A stretch of DNA of 64,000 bases from BP-464 sp045805505 (GTDB lineage: Bacteria > Actinomycetota > Thermoleophilia > Solirubrobacterales > Solirubrobacteraceae). Shown here in pieces: positions 34,091-42,984 of this stretch. The stretch spans positions 62,001 to 126,000 of the forward strand of contig JBJMLA010000162.1 of NCBI GenBank assembly GCA_045805505.1, read 5' to 3'. A program made the position numbers and the translations under genes. Below the pieces are notes generated by a model. The model was not told where the DNA came from. It saw nothing but the letters and a program-made list of their open reading frames with translations, and ran no database searches. Numbering within the stretch: the stretch's first letter is position 1; each line of letters opens with the position of its first letter.

Positions 34091-35173
34091 ATGAGGATGC
34101 AGATGAGCAGGCACAAGGTGCTTACGGGTCTCGCGGTCGCGCTCAGCGCGGGCGCACTCGCGGCATGCGGATCAGACGACAAGGACACGAGCAGCACGGC
34201 GACGTCCGGCGGCACGAGCACGACGGCGACGGCGGCCAAGGACGGCCCCAAGATCGCGGTGCTCACGCCTGCCCCGAGGAACGACGGCGGGCTCGCGCAG
34301 TTCGTCATCGAGGGTGCGGGCGAGGCGGCCAAGTCCACCGGTGGTGAGCTCGCGGCGATCGTCGACAACGTGACGGATCCGCAGAAGCAGATCCAGGGCC
34401 TGCGAAACTTGGCCGAGGACAACGACATCGTCATCGCCGCCAGCGGTTCGCTCAACCAGGCGACCGAGGCCGTGGCCGACAAGTACCCCGACACGATCTT
34501 CATCCAGTTGCTCGCTCCGACGAAGACCTTCCACAAGAACGTCACCGCGGTCGTCCCGCAGCTGGGTCTCAACGCGATCGTCGCCGGCGCCGTGATGGCG
34601 ACCGGGTCGAAGTCCAAGAAGCTCGGCGTCGTTGCCGGCCTCGAGATCCCGGCCTCGACCGAGGAGGTGGCCGGCATCAGCCAGGGCGCCAAGCTCGTCG
34701 ATCCCTCGGTCGACGTCGCCAGCACCTTCACGGGTGACTACAACGACGTCGGCAAGGCCAAGCAGGGCGGCGCCGCGCAGATGGCCGACGGGGTCGATCA
34801 GATCCTCGGCGACCTCGACTCCGGCATCCGCGGCCTGACGCAGGCGGCAGAGGCGGGCGACGCCGAGGTCTACCAGGTGTTCGGCCTCACCTGCGACGCC
34901 AGCTCGAGCATCACGGGTTCGGCCCGGGTGAGCTTCGCCGCCCTCGCGAACTCGGCGATCACCGATGCCGCAGCCGGCAGCCTCGAGCCCGGTGCGCTGT
35001 TCATCACGCTCAAGGACCCGGACAAGATGCGCTTCGAGTTCTGCCCCGGGAAGGGCACGCCGGAGCAGAAGAAGATCGCGCAGGAGACGACCGACAAGCT
35101 CGTCTCCGGTGAGATCACGCCTGACGAGGGTGTCGTCGATCCCGACCCGGGCTACTCGCTCACCACGCAGTAG
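34091..35173 (+). CDS. BMP-family ABC transporter substrate-binding lipoprotein
   Basis: A 360-residue periplasmic-binding-type protein with a lipoprotein signal (basic MSRHK, hydrophobic stretch, lipobox LAAC with Cys26) and a Ser/Thr-rich linker. The body resembles the basic membrane protein/Med family (IAVLTPAPRNDGG, then GAGEAAKSTGG). Characterised BMP receptors bind purine nucleosides, and one spirochaete homologue binds riboflavin. aggag precedes the ATG by 4 nt. It is followed by ATPase and two permease genes, a complete importer. The ligand is probably the cluster's substrate. Confidence 0.9.
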   Translation: MRMQMSRHKVLTGLAVALSAGALAACGSDDKDTSSTATSGGTSTTATAAKDGPKIAVLTPAPRNDGGLAQFVIEGAGEAAKSTGGELAAIVDNVTDPQKQIQGLRNLAEDNDIVIAASGSLNQATEAVADKYPDTIFIQLLAPTKTFHKNVTAVVPQLGLNAIVAGAVMATGSKSKKLGVVAGLEIPASTEEVAGISQGAKLVDPSVDVASTFTGDYNDVGKAKQGGAAQMADGVDQILGDLDSGIRGLTQAAEAGDAEVYQVFGLTCDASSSITGSARVSFAALANSAITDAAAGSLEPGALFITLKDPDKMRFEFCPGKGTPEQKKIAQETTDKLVSGEITPDEGVVDPDPGYSLTTQ

Positions 35174-35183
35174 CCAGCAGCAC

Positions 35184-36767
35184 GTGACCCGCCCCGATGC
35201 CCTTTCGGGGCCCCATGGAATCGCACAGGCCGGTGCCGTCTCCTCGACGGCGCCGGCCCTGCGGTTGACGGGCATCACCAAGCGCTTCGGGCCGGTCGTC
35301 GCCAACCGGGACGTGAGCCTTGAGGTCATGCCCGGCGAGATCCATGCGCTGCTGGGCGAGAACGGCGCCGGCAAGACGACCCTGATGCGGGTGGCCGCCG
35401 GCGTCTATCAGCCGGACCAGGGCCAGATCGAGGTGCACGGGCGTCCCGTCAAGCTGCGCAAGTCCGAGCACGCTCTGGAGGCCGGGGTCGGGATGGTCCA
35501 CCAGCACTTCACGCTGGTTCCCACGCTGACGGTTGCCGAGAACGTCGCGCTGAGGCCCGCGCGCTTCCCGCGTCCCACCGACCTCGACGCCGTCGTGCGG
35601 TCGACCGTCGAGCTGTCCCGCGACATCGGGTTCGACCTGGACCCGCACATGCAGGTCGCAGAGGCGTCGATCTCGGAGCGCCAGCGGCTCGAGATAGTGA
35701 AGCTGCTCTACCGCGGCGCCGACATCCTGATCTTCGACGAGCCCTCCGCGGCGCTGTCGCCGGCGGAATGGGAGGAGCTGGCCCGCCTGCTCCGGCGGCT
35801 GGCCTCCGAGGGCCGGGCGATCGTGCTGATCACCCACAAGATCGACGAGATCCTGCAGGTCGCCGACCGCTTCACCGTCCTGCGGGACGGGGTCGTCAGC
35901 GGCGAGGGAAACATCGCCGAGACCAACCGCGATCAGCTGGTCGAGTTCATGGTCGGGCGCGCCGTCAAGCTGCGGCCCGACCGGCTGCGGCTGCCGCCCG
36001 GTGAGCCCGTACTGGCGGTCGAGGGTCTGACGGTCCCGGCCGCCGCCGGGACACACGGTGGCCGCCCCGACCTCGAGGACGTGACCTTCGACGTGCGCGG
36101 GTGCGAGGTCGTCGCGGTGGCCGGCGTCGCCGGCAGCGGCCAGTCGGCGCTCGTCGACGCGCTCCTCGGCCTCCGGTCGGCCTCGGCGGGAACGGTGGCG
36201 CTCGGAGGCCAGGAATACGAGGACCGCTCTCCGGGCGAGTTCGCCGTGCGCGGCGGCGCCTACATCCCCGAGGACCGCCACCACGCGGGCGTGGCCGACG
36301 AGCTGACGGTCTGGGAGAACATCCTGATGCGCGACGCCGTCCATGCCCCGATCGCCAGCCGCGGGGTCCTGCGCGCCTCCGCGGCACGTCGCCGCGCGGC
36401 GGAGCTGATGGAGACCTACGACGTTCGTGCCAGCGGACCCACCGCGGTCATGCGCCAGCTCTCGGGTGGCAACCAGCAGAAGGCGGTCATCGCTCGCGAG
36501 CTGTCGCGAGCGCCCCGGCTCGTCCTGGCGGTGCAGCCGACGCGCGGCCTCGACGTGCGCGCCTCGGAGTTCGTCTACGAGCAGTTGCTGGAGGTCAAGC
36601 GGGCCGGCGGCGCGGTGCTCCTCATCTCGTTCGACCTCGAGGAGATCCTGGGCCTCGCCGACCGCGTCGCCGTCCTTGCCGATGGCGCGCTGGCCGGCGT
36701 CCTCGACATCGATCAGGCCGACGTCCACTCGATCGGCGCGCTGATGACCAAGTCGAGGGGCGCATGA
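35184..36767 (+). CDS. ABC transporter ATP-binding protein (tandem NBD, nucleoside/BMP type)
   Basis: A 527-residue protein with two nucleotide-binding domains. NBD1: Walker A GENGAGKT (58-65), Q-loop VHQHF, divergent signature ISERQRLEI, Walker B ILIFDEPSAAL. NBD2: degenerate Walker A GVAGSGQSAL (Lys replaced), canonical signature LSGGNQQK, then QPTRGLD. This asymmetry is normal for RbsA/NupA-type ATPases. GTG 35184 is used; the first strand begins near residue 25, so a later start is possible. The stop overlaps the permease ATG (ATGA). Confidence 0.92.
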   Translation: MTRPDALSGPHGIAQAGAVSSTAPALRLTGITKRFGPVVANRDVSLEVMPGEIHALLGENGAGKTTLMRVAAGVYQPDQGQIEVHGRPVKLRKSEHALEAGVGMVHQHFTLVPTLTVAENVALRPARFPRPTDLDAVVRSTVELSRDIGFDLDPHMQVAEASISERQRLEIVKLLYRGADILIFDEPSAALSPAEWEELARLLRRLASEGRAIVLITHKIDEILQVADRFTVLRDGVVSGEGNIAETNRDQLVEFMVGRAVKLRPDRLRLPPGEPVLAVEGLTVPAAAGTHGGRPDLEDVTFDVRGCEVVAVAGVAGSGQSALVDALLGLRSASAGTVALGGQEYEDRSPGEFAVRGGAYIPEDRHHAGVADELTVWENILMRDAVHAPIASRGVLRASAARRRAAELMETYDVRASGPTAVMRQLSGGNQQKAVIARELSRAPRLVLAVQPTRGLDVRASEFVYEQLLEVKRAGGAVLLISFDLEEILGLADRVAVLADGALAGVLDIDQADVHSIGALMTKSRGA

Positions 36768-37825
36768 ACGCGCTGCGGGTCGGCCGCCTGGGGCCGCTGG
36801 CCGGGCTGACCGCGGTCATCGCGGCAGTGGCGCTTGTGGCCGCGCTGCTGATCTCGCTGGTGGGCGCCTCGCCGGCCGACGCGCTCCAGGAGTTCCTCGA
36901 CGGCGCCTTCGGATCGCCCACCAACGTCGGCCAGACGATCACGGGCGCGGTTCCGCTGCTGCTCGTGGCGCTCGGCTGGATCGTCACCTTCCGCGCCGGG
37001 CGGATCCATGTCGGGTTCCCGGGCCAGATCCTCATCGGCGGGCTGTGCGCGGCCGCCGTCGCCCTCAACGTCGGCGGCCTGCCGTCCGCGCTGCAGCTGA
37101 TCCTCTCGCTGCTCGCGGGCATCGTCGGCGGCGGGCTCTACGCCGGCGTGGCCGCTTGGCTCTGGGCGAGCCGCGGCGTGCAGGAGATCGTCTCGACGCT
37201 GCTGCTCAACCTCGTCGCCCTGCAGGTCGTGGCCTGGGCTGTCCGCGGCCCACTCCAGGAGACCGTGGGAAACCAGCCGCAGACCGATCCGTTCCCCGAC
37301 GGCGCGCGTTGGCCCACGGTCAGCGGCATCGAGGGGCAGACGCTGTCCTGGGACGCCATCCTCATCCCGCTGGCGGTGATCGCCGTCGTGTTCGTGCTGC
37401 GCTGGACGACCGCCGGCTTCCGGCTGCGGCTCGTGGGCGCCAACGCCGTCGCGGCGCGTCACGCCGGCTACTCGCCCGTGCGCATCGGCGTCATGGCCAT
37501 GATCGCCTCGGGCGCGCTGGCCGGGCTGGCCGGGGCGTGCCTGCTGCTCGCCGGCGACACGCCGGGAATGACGGAGAGCTTCGAGGCCGAGAACGGCTTT
37601 CACGGGATCGCGGTGGCGCTGCTGGCCTTCAACGGTCCGGTCGGGGCGATCCTGGCCGCGGTGCTCTTCTCGGCGCTGTCGCTGGGAAGCGGATCGGTGG
37701 AAGCGGCGCTCGACGTGCCCTCCACCATCGCCACCGTCATCCAGGGACTCGTGATCCTGCTCGTCCTGGTCGCCGCGACGGTGCTCGCACGCAACCCGCG
37801 TTCCACGAGTGCGGAGGACACCTGA
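36764..37825 (+). CDS. ABC transporter permease (BMP/nucleoside type, first subunit)
   Basis: A 353-residue permease of the BPD_transp_2 family with about nine hydrophobic helices. GGLYAGVAAWLWASRGVQEI followed by STLLLN is the family's conserved cytoplasmic region, and LRLVGANAVAARHAGY is the typical coupling segment. It pairs with the next permease to form the channel. It overlaps the ATPase gene by 4 nt and the next gene by 1 nt. Confidence 0.9.
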   Translation: MNALRVGRLGPLAGLTAVIAAVALVAALLISLVGASPADALQEFLDGAFGSPTNVGQTITGAVPLLLVALGWIVTFRAGRIHVGFPGQILIGGLCAAAVALNVGGLPSALQLILSLLAGIVGGGLYAGVAAWLWASRGVQEIVSTLLLNLVALQVVAWAVRGPLQETVGNQPQTDPFPDGARWPTVSGIEGQTLSWDAILIPLAVIAVVFVLRWTTAGFRLRLVGANAVAARHAGYSPVRIGVMAMIASGALAGLAGACLLLAGDTPGMTESFEAENGFHGIAVALLAFNGPVGAILAAVLFSALSLGSGSVEAALDVPSTIATVIQGLVILLVLVAATVLARNPRSTSAEDT

Positions 37826-38907
37826 TGGACATCGCTCCCTTCGACGCTGCACTGGTCGCCTCGATGCTGGTCATCGTGGCGCCGCTGCTCGTCGCCGCAA
37901 CCGGCGAGATGGTCTCCCAGACGGCCGGGGTGCTCAACATCGGCCTCGAGGGCATGGTCCTCGCCGGGGCGTTCACGTCGTTTGCCGTGATGCACTCGAC
38001 CGGCAGCATGACCCTGGCGTTCGGTGCAGGTCTCGTCGGCGGCCTCCTGTGTGCCGTGGTCATGGCGGCGCTGTCGATCGAGGCCCGGGCCGACCAGATC
38101 GTGGTCGGCATCGGCATCAACCTGCTCGTCATCGGGCTCACCTCGTTCCTGAACGCCGATCTGTTCTCCGACAACTCGGGGGACCCCCTGGACACGCTCG
38201 GGACGCTGAAGATCCCGCTGCTGTCCGACCTCGGCGGAATCGGCAAGGCCCTCTTCGACCAGGACGTGTTCGTCTACGGGAGCTTCCTGCTCATGGGCGT
38301 GACCGCATGGGCGATCAACCGCACGGCGTGGGGGATCGGCCTGCGGGCGGTGGGGGAGAACCCGCTGGCCGCCGACGCCGCGGGCATCAGCGTCCGTGCC
38401 GTGCGCTGGGCCGCCGTGCTGATGGCCGGCGGCTGTGCCGGGCTTGCGGGTGCCTATCTGTCGGTCGGTCAACTCGGCGTGTTCCGGGACCAGATGTCAG
38501 CAGGGCGAGGCTTCCTGGCCCTGACCGCAGTGCTCTTCGGCCGCTGGCGCCCGTGGGGCGTCCTCGGCGCGTGCGGTGTCTTCGCCTTCACCGATGCGCT
38601 CCAGCTGCGGCTCCAGGGCTATCACCAGATCCCGGAGATCACCTTCTATCTCGGAGCCGCGTTGGTGACCGGCGCGATCGTCTGGACCGCATTGCGCTCG
38701 CGCACCGGTCTGGCCCGTCTGGTGCCGGCCGTTCTTGCGGCCGTCGGCCTGCTGCTTCTCGGCGTGCTCGGCACGGCCGTGTCGGTACCCACCACGCTCT
38801 GGCTCGCCGCGCCCTTCGTCTTGGCGCTTCTGGCCCTCGCTGCCGCCGGCGTGCGGCGCACCGCGATGCCCTCTGCCCTCGCCATCCCGTTCACCCGCGG
38901 TGAGTGA
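37825..38907 (+). CDS. ABC transporter permease (BMP/nucleoside type, second subunit)
   Basis: A 360-residue partner permease: QTAGVLNIGLEGMVLAGAF and LRAVGENPLAADAAGI are the conserved landmarks, with about ten hydrophobic segments. The C-terminus carries two extra hydrophobic stretches (LVPAVLAAVGLLLLGVLGTA, then LAAPFVLALLALAAAG) that make it longer than typical NupC-like subunits (~305 aa). The ATG shares one base with the previous TGA. The stop overlaps the flavin reductase start by 8 nt, tying transport and catabolism together. Confidence 0.9.
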   Translation: MDIAPFDAALVASMLVIVAPLLVAATGEMVSQTAGVLNIGLEGMVLAGAFTSFAVMHSTGSMTLAFGAGLVGGLLCAVVMAALSIEARADQIVVGIGINLLVIGLTSFLNADLFSDNSGDPLDTLGTLKIPLLSDLGGIGKALFDQDVFVYGSFLLMGVTAWAINRTAWGIGLRAVGENPLAADAAGISVRAVRWAAVLMAGGCAGLAGAYLSVGQLGVFRDQMSAGRGFLALTAVLFGRWRPWGVLGACGVFAFTDALQLRLQGYHQIPEITFYLGAALVTGAIVWTALRSRTGLARLVPAVLAAVGLLLLGVLGTAVSVPTTLWLAAPFVLALLALAAAGVRRTAMPSALAIPFTRGE

Positions 38908-39427
38908 CGTGGGGGAGCCCGCGCAGGTGGATCCTCAGACGTTCCGCCACGTCCTCGGGCATCTGCCCACCGGGGTGGTCGTGATCACGAGCTCCGGCGA
39001 GGACGGTTCGGTGGCCGGGCTCGCGTGCAACTCGCTCACATCCGTTTCGCTGGATCCGCCGCTCGTGCTCTTCTGCCCGGCGCGGACGTCAGAGACCTGG
39101 CCGTTGATACGCGACGCGGGCGCGTTCTGCGTGAACGTGATGAGCGAGCCCCTCGCCGACGTCACGCTGAGCTTCGCTCGCAAGGGCATCGACCGGTTCG
39201 CGGGCATCGATCAGCACGAGCGGTCCGGCGGGCCTGGTCTTGACGCGGCGCTGGCCTGGCTGGACTGCCGCATCCGCGACGTGCATGAAGCGGGCGATCA
39301 CTTCATCGTGGTGGCCGAGGTCGTGACGATCGACGTCAGCGCCTCCGAGAGCGTGAACCCGCTCGTCTTCTATCGAGGCTGCTACGGCACCTTTGCCGGC
39401 CGCGAGACGGAGCGAAAGGCCTCGTGA
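38900..39427 (+). CDS. Flavin reductase domain protein (RutF/HpaC-like)
   Basis: A 175-residue NAD(P)H:flavin oxidoreductase of the split-barrel flavin reductase family: FRHVLGHLPTGVVVIT, LACNSLTSVSLDPPLVLF and FCVNVMSEP are family landmarks, with a C-terminal LVFYRGCYGTF. It would supply reduced FMN to the LLM monooxygenase of unit 2, completing a two-component monooxygenase. GTG 38900 (or 38909) is the start; the gene overlaps both neighbours. Confidence 0.9.
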   Translation: MSDVGEPAQVDPQTFRHVLGHLPTGVVVITSSGEDGSVAGLACNSLTSVSLDPPLVLFCPARTSETWPLIRDAGAFCVNVMSEPLADVTLSFARKGIDRFAGIDQHERSGGPGLDAALAWLDCRIRDVHEAGDHFIVVAEVVTIDVSASESVNPLVFYRGCYGTFAGRETERKAS

Positions 39428-39681
39428 TCGTCGAGGTCGATCTCGCCGCGGTGCCTCCGACGACCGTGCTGCGGGAGCCGGACGACTTCACCAGCTTCAA
39501 GGTCGTGGTGCGGGCCGGCGATGCGGCGTGGGTGCCCCGAGACGCGCTGCTTGCCCTTGCCGGGGACCGCGCCGCCGAAAGCGAGTGGACGGACCAGCTC
39601 GGAGCGATGCTCGAGTACGCCGCGACGCGCGGCTGGATCGACGAGCACGGTTCGGTGAAGGCGCACATCGAGTTCCCCTGA
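39424..39681 (+). CDS. Unrecognised 85-aa protein ending the catabolic operon
   Basis: Not recognised. The 85 residues are acidic with no cysteine, signal or membrane span. The N-terminal half predicts beta strands (IVEVDLAAVPPTTVL, FTSFKVVVRAGDAAWVP) and the C-terminal half helices, ending DEHGSVKAHIEFP. GTG overlaps the flavin reductase stop (GTGA), so co-expression is very likely. It could be a small partner of the flavin reductase, of the monooxygenase or of another cluster enzyme. Converges with the SDR gene 3 nt away. Confidence 0.65.
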   Translation: MIVEVDLAAVPPTTVLREPDDFTSFKVVVRAGDAAWVPRDALLALAGDRAAESEWTDQLGAMLEYAATRGWIDEHGSVKAHIEFP

Positions 39682-39684
39682 CAG

Positions 39685-40674
39685 TCAGCGCCGCCGGCGG
39701 GTGACAGCGGTCGCGGCCCCGGCAGCGCTGACCGCGACGGCGCCGATGCGCGCGCGGTGCTTCGTGGCCCACCAGGTCAGCGACCGGCTCCGGGCTTCGT
39801 CGCCGTAGGGGCCACGGGACCCGCGGTCGCCCGGCAACGGAGATAACAGGTAGTCGGGACGGCCGGGCGCGATGGGCGTCTCGGGATCCTGCTGGTCTTC
39901 GACGTTCGAGCGCGCCAGCACGCGGTCCGCGATGCGCGGCGCGAGCTTGTTGCCCAGGACGGTCAGGACGGTGGCGCGGGCGACGAAGAGCTCGCGGCGC
40001 GGATGCCGGCTGGCCCACACGACGGCATCGGCGGCGACCTCGGGCTCATAGAACGGAGCGACCGGTTTCGGCCGCCGCAGGCAGGTGGTGCGCACCCACT
40101 CGAACTGCGGTGTGTTCAGCCCGGGCAGGTGCACGGTGGTGACCTTCACCGCGCTGCCCTCGTGCATGAGCTCGACCCGCAGCGAGTCGGCGAACGCGCG
40201 CACCGCGTGCTTGGCCGCGCAGTAGGTGGCCTGCAGCGGGATCGCGCGGTAGGCGAGCGCGGAGCCGACCATCACGATCGTTCCGCGGTTGCGCGGGCGC
40301 ATGCGGCGCAGGGCGGCGAGCGTGCCGTGCACGAAGCCCAGGTAGGTCACCTCGGTCACGCGGCGGAACTCCGCGGGTGTCGTCTCGTGGACGAACGCCA
40401 GGGTGGCGGTCATGGCGCAGTTGATCCAGACGTCGATCGGGCCCAGCTCGCGCTCGACGCGGTCGGCGGCGGACTCGACGGCCTCGGCGTCCGCGACGTC
40501 CACCGAGCAGGTCATCACGCGCCCGCCCGCGGCCAGCAGCTCCTGCCGCGCCGCCTCGAGCTTGTCCTCGCCGCGCGCGAGCAGCGCGACGGCATCCCCG
40601 TCGGCGACGAGCCGGCGCGCCACCGCGCGCCCGACGCCGGCCGAGCCGCCCGTGACCACCACGACGCGGCTCAC
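39685..40674 (-). CDS. SDR family oxidoreductase with basic C-terminal tail
   Basis: A 329-residue SDR: TGGSAGVGRAV cofactor motif, INCA in place of NNAG, Ser in VMVGSAL, and YxxxK in ATYCAAKHA. After the ~240-residue catalytic core comes an ~80-residue extension with a hydrophobic segment (IGAVAVSAAGAATAV) and a terminal TRRRR, suggesting membrane attachment. The GTG start overlaps the upstream gene by 4 nt. Last gene of a four-gene minus-strand operon (DUF1360, GH15, CxxC membrane protein, SDR). Substrate unknown. Confidence 0.85.
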   Translation of the reverse strand: MSRVVVVTGGSAGVGRAVARRLVADGDAVALLARGEDKLEAARQELLAAGGRVMTCSVDVADAEAVESAADRVERELGPIDVWINCAMTATLAFVHETTPAEFRRVTEVTYLGFVHGTLAALRRMRPRNRGTIVMVGSALAYRAIPLQATYCAAKHAVRAFADSLRVELMHEGSAVKVTTVHLPGLNTPQFEWVRTTCLRRPKPVAPFYEPEVAADAVVWASRHPRRELFVARATVLTVLGNKLAPRIADRVLARSNVEDQQDPETPIAPGRPDYLLSPLPGDRGSRGPYGDEARSRSLTWWATKHRARIGAVAVSAAGAATAVTRRRR

Positions 40675-41198
40675 GTTCGCGCCTCGCGCAACGCATGGGG
40701 CAGGGCGGCCAGCGTCGCGGCCGTCGACGCGAGGCACCACGAGCACAGCTTGCGGTGCACGAAGAGCTGGTCGCCGGTCAGCTTGAGCGCATAGGCGGTG
40801 TCGACGCCGGCCTTGAGCCCGAGAAGGCGCCGGGGCCAGGCCGGACCGTCGTCGCTGAACGTCAGCCCGGCGAGCGCCATCGTCGTGGCGTTCGACAGCA
40901 GCGCGAGCAGCGCGTCGGGCATCTCGAGCAGCTGGTAGGCCTCGGCCGCCGCGTCGACCTCGCGGGCCTCGAACCGGTCGAGCGGGAGGTCGGGAAGGTC
41001 CTCGAGGATGCCCGTCTGGTAGAGCGCGACGACCGCCATCGGGACGCTGGCCAGCAGATAGCGAGCGATGATCCGGCGGCGTCGCTCGAGCCGCGGCGTG
41101 TCCCCGTCGCGCCACGTCACGCTGGCGCGGGCCGCCCGGCGGGCCTCCACGACGGCCGGGGGGAGGGGCGGCAGCGTCCCTCCCAGGCTCGGTCTCAT
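40671..41198 (-). CDS. Small membrane protein with CxxC, VKOR-like
   Basis: A 175-residue protein with four predicted hydrophobic helices; the last begins with LCSWCLAST, a CxxC at a helix start like the redox centre of vitamin K epoxide reductase homologues. No other cysteines exist, so the shuttle pair of true VKOR is missing. Assignment to the VKOR family is tentative. ATG 41198 was chosen because the frame upstream is arginine-rich shadow sequence; it overlaps the GH15 stop by 4 nt. The next-but-one upstream gene also encodes a membrane CPYC motif. Confidence 0.7.
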   Translation of the reverse strand: MRPSLGGTLPPLPPAVVEARRAARASVTWRDGDTPRLERRRRIIARYLLASVPMAVVALYQTGILEDLPDLPLDRFEAREVDAAAEAYQLLEMPDALLALLSNATTMALAGLTFSDDGPAWPRRLLGLKAGVDTAYALKLTGDQLFVHRKLCSWCLASTAATLAALPHALREART

Positions 41199-42979
41199 GC
41201 CGGCCTCCGCGAACGCGCCTCGGTGATGGCCACCGCCGCGGTGACGAGCCCGACGTGCGAGATGGCCTGGGGCGTGTTGCCGAGCGCCTCGCCGCTGGCG
41301 AGCTCGACTTCCTCGGCGAGCAGACCGACGTCGTTGGCCGCCCCCGCAGCGCGGGCGAAGACCGCGTCCGCGCGATCGAGCGCGCCGGCGCGCGCGTGGC
41401 ACTCGGCGAGCCAGAAGGACGCAAGCAGGAACGCGCCGTCCTCGGCACCGGTCCAGCGACGCAGCAGTCCGTCATGGCCGAGCTCGTCCTCGATCGCCGC
41501 GATCGTCGAGGCCATGCGCGGGTCGTCGGCGGGGAGGAACTCCACGAGCGGCATGAGCAGGACGCCGGCGTCGAGGTGATCGGATCCGAGCGAGCCGGCG
41601 AACGCGTTGCGCTCCTCGCACCATGACTCTCGGAGGATGGTCTCGCGGACTTCGTCGCGCGCCTCCGCCCAGGCTGCGGCGTCGCCGCCGAGACGATCGG
41701 CGAGCCGCACCGCCCGGTCCAGCGCGGTCCAGCAGCCGAGCTTCGACACCGTGTAGTGGCGCTCGTCCTCGCGCCCCTCCCAGATGCCCGAGTCGGGCTC
41801 GCGCCATTCCTCGGCGGCGCGGTCGGCGAGCTGGCGCAGGAAACGGCGGGTCACCGGCTCGCCGAGGTCGAGGTCGTCGCGCAGGACCCAGGCGCAGTCG
41901 AGCACGTGGCCGAGCACGTCGAGCTGGGTCTGCTCCCAGGCGGCGTTGCCCACGCGGACCGGCCGCGCGCCGCCGTGGCCGTCGAGGTGGGTGAGCTCGT
42001 GCTCGCTGAGGTCGCGCTCGCCGTCGACGCCGAAGACGACCTGCACGTGGTCGTCGTCGCTGCAGCCGGTTCCGGCGTGCACGATCCAGTCGAAGTACCG
42101 CACCGCCTCGTCGCTGCACGTCGCGATCGACAGCGCACGGGCGATCATCGCCGCGTCGCGCAACCAGCCGTAGCGGTAGTCCCAGTTGGAGTGGCCGCCA
42201 CGGATCTCCGGCAGCGAGGTCGTCGGCGCGGCGACGACCGCGCCGCTGGGCTGGTAGGTCAGGCCCTGCGTCACGATGCCGGCGAAGCGGACGGCGTCGG
42301 CGTGCTCGCCCTCGAAGTGCTCGTGGAGCTCACACCACGAGCGCCAGGCGGCTGTCGTGTCGGCGATCGCCGCGTGGGGATCGAGCAGCGGGGGTGCCTC
42401 GGCCAGCGCGCCCGCGACGCGGTGCACGATCCAGCCCACGGTCTCTCCGGCTCGCAGCATGAAGGCGCCGCGAGCCGACGACTCGGCGGCCTCGAGGGGA
42501 CGGTCTCCGCGCAGGAACAGCCGCTCCGGGCCGCCCCGCGTGGCGAGCCCCTCGTCGTCCTCGACGAGCTGGGGGACGGCCAGCCCGTACTCGGGCCGCG
42601 GCACGAACTCGACGGCCAGCTCGACGTCGCCCTCGATGCCCTCCACCACCCGCGCCAGCGCGTGCGGGACGTCGCGGCCGATCTCGTGCCCGCGTGCTCC
42701 GTGGGCGAAGACGAGCGCGTCGATGACCTTCACCGCCCCGGTCTCCGTCTGCATCAGGGTCTCGAGGACGAGCGTGTCATCGCGGTAGCGCCGCTCGGAC
42801 TCGAACGGCTCGGCGGGGCAGATCGTCCAGTGGCCCGCGTCGTCGTCGAGCAGCGCGGTGAACGCGCTGGCGGAGTCGAAGCGCGGCGCAGGCCACCAGC
42901 TGACACAGCCCCCGGAGCTGACCAGCGCCGCTGACTGGCAGTCGCTGAGCAGCGCCTGGTCGCCGACCGACAGCCGCAC
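41195..42979 (-). CDS. Glycoside hydrolase family 15 (glucoamylase/trehalase-like)
   Basis: A 594-residue GH15 enzyme: an N-terminal beta-sandwich, then an (alpha/alpha)6 barrel with substrate-binding NWDYRYGWLRDA, the catalytic acid region SGIWEGRE (usually DSGIWE) and GAFLLASFWLAE. No signal peptide, so cytoplasmic, like actinobacterial GH15 trehalases and glucoamylases. GTG 42979 starts 5 nt after the DUF1360 stop and gives the family N-terminus; the open frame upstream is antiparallel shadow. It likely inverts an alpha-glucosidic bond of trehalose or malto-oligosaccharide. Confidence 0.9.
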   Translation of the reverse strand: MRLSVGDQALLSDCQSAALVSSGGCVSWWPAPRFDSASAFTALLDDDAGHWTICPAEPFESERRYRDDTLVLETLMQTETGAVKVIDALVFAHGARGHEIGRDVPHALARVVEGIEGDVELAVEFVPRPEYGLAVPQLVEDDEGLATRGGPERLFLRGDRPLEAAESSARGAFMLRAGETVGWIVHRVAGALAEAPPLLDPHAAIADTTAAWRSWCELHEHFEGEHADAVRFAGIVTQGLTYQPSGAVVAAPTTSLPEIRGGHSNWDYRYGWLRDAAMIARALSIATCSDEAVRYFDWIVHAGTGCSDDDHVQVVFGVDGERDLSEHELTHLDGHGGARPVRVGNAAWEQTQLDVLGHVLDCAWVLRDDLDLGEPVTRRFLRQLADRAAEEWREPDSGIWEGREDERHYTVSKLGCWTALDRAVRLADRLGGDAAAWAEARDEVRETILRESWCEERNAFAGSLGSDHLDAGVLLMPLVEFLPADDPRMASTIAAIEDELGHDGLLRRWTGAEDGAFLLASFWLAECHARAGALDRADAVFARAAGAANDVGLLAEEVELASGEALGNTPQAISHVGLVTAAVAITEARSRRPA

Positions 42980-42984
42980 GGCGC

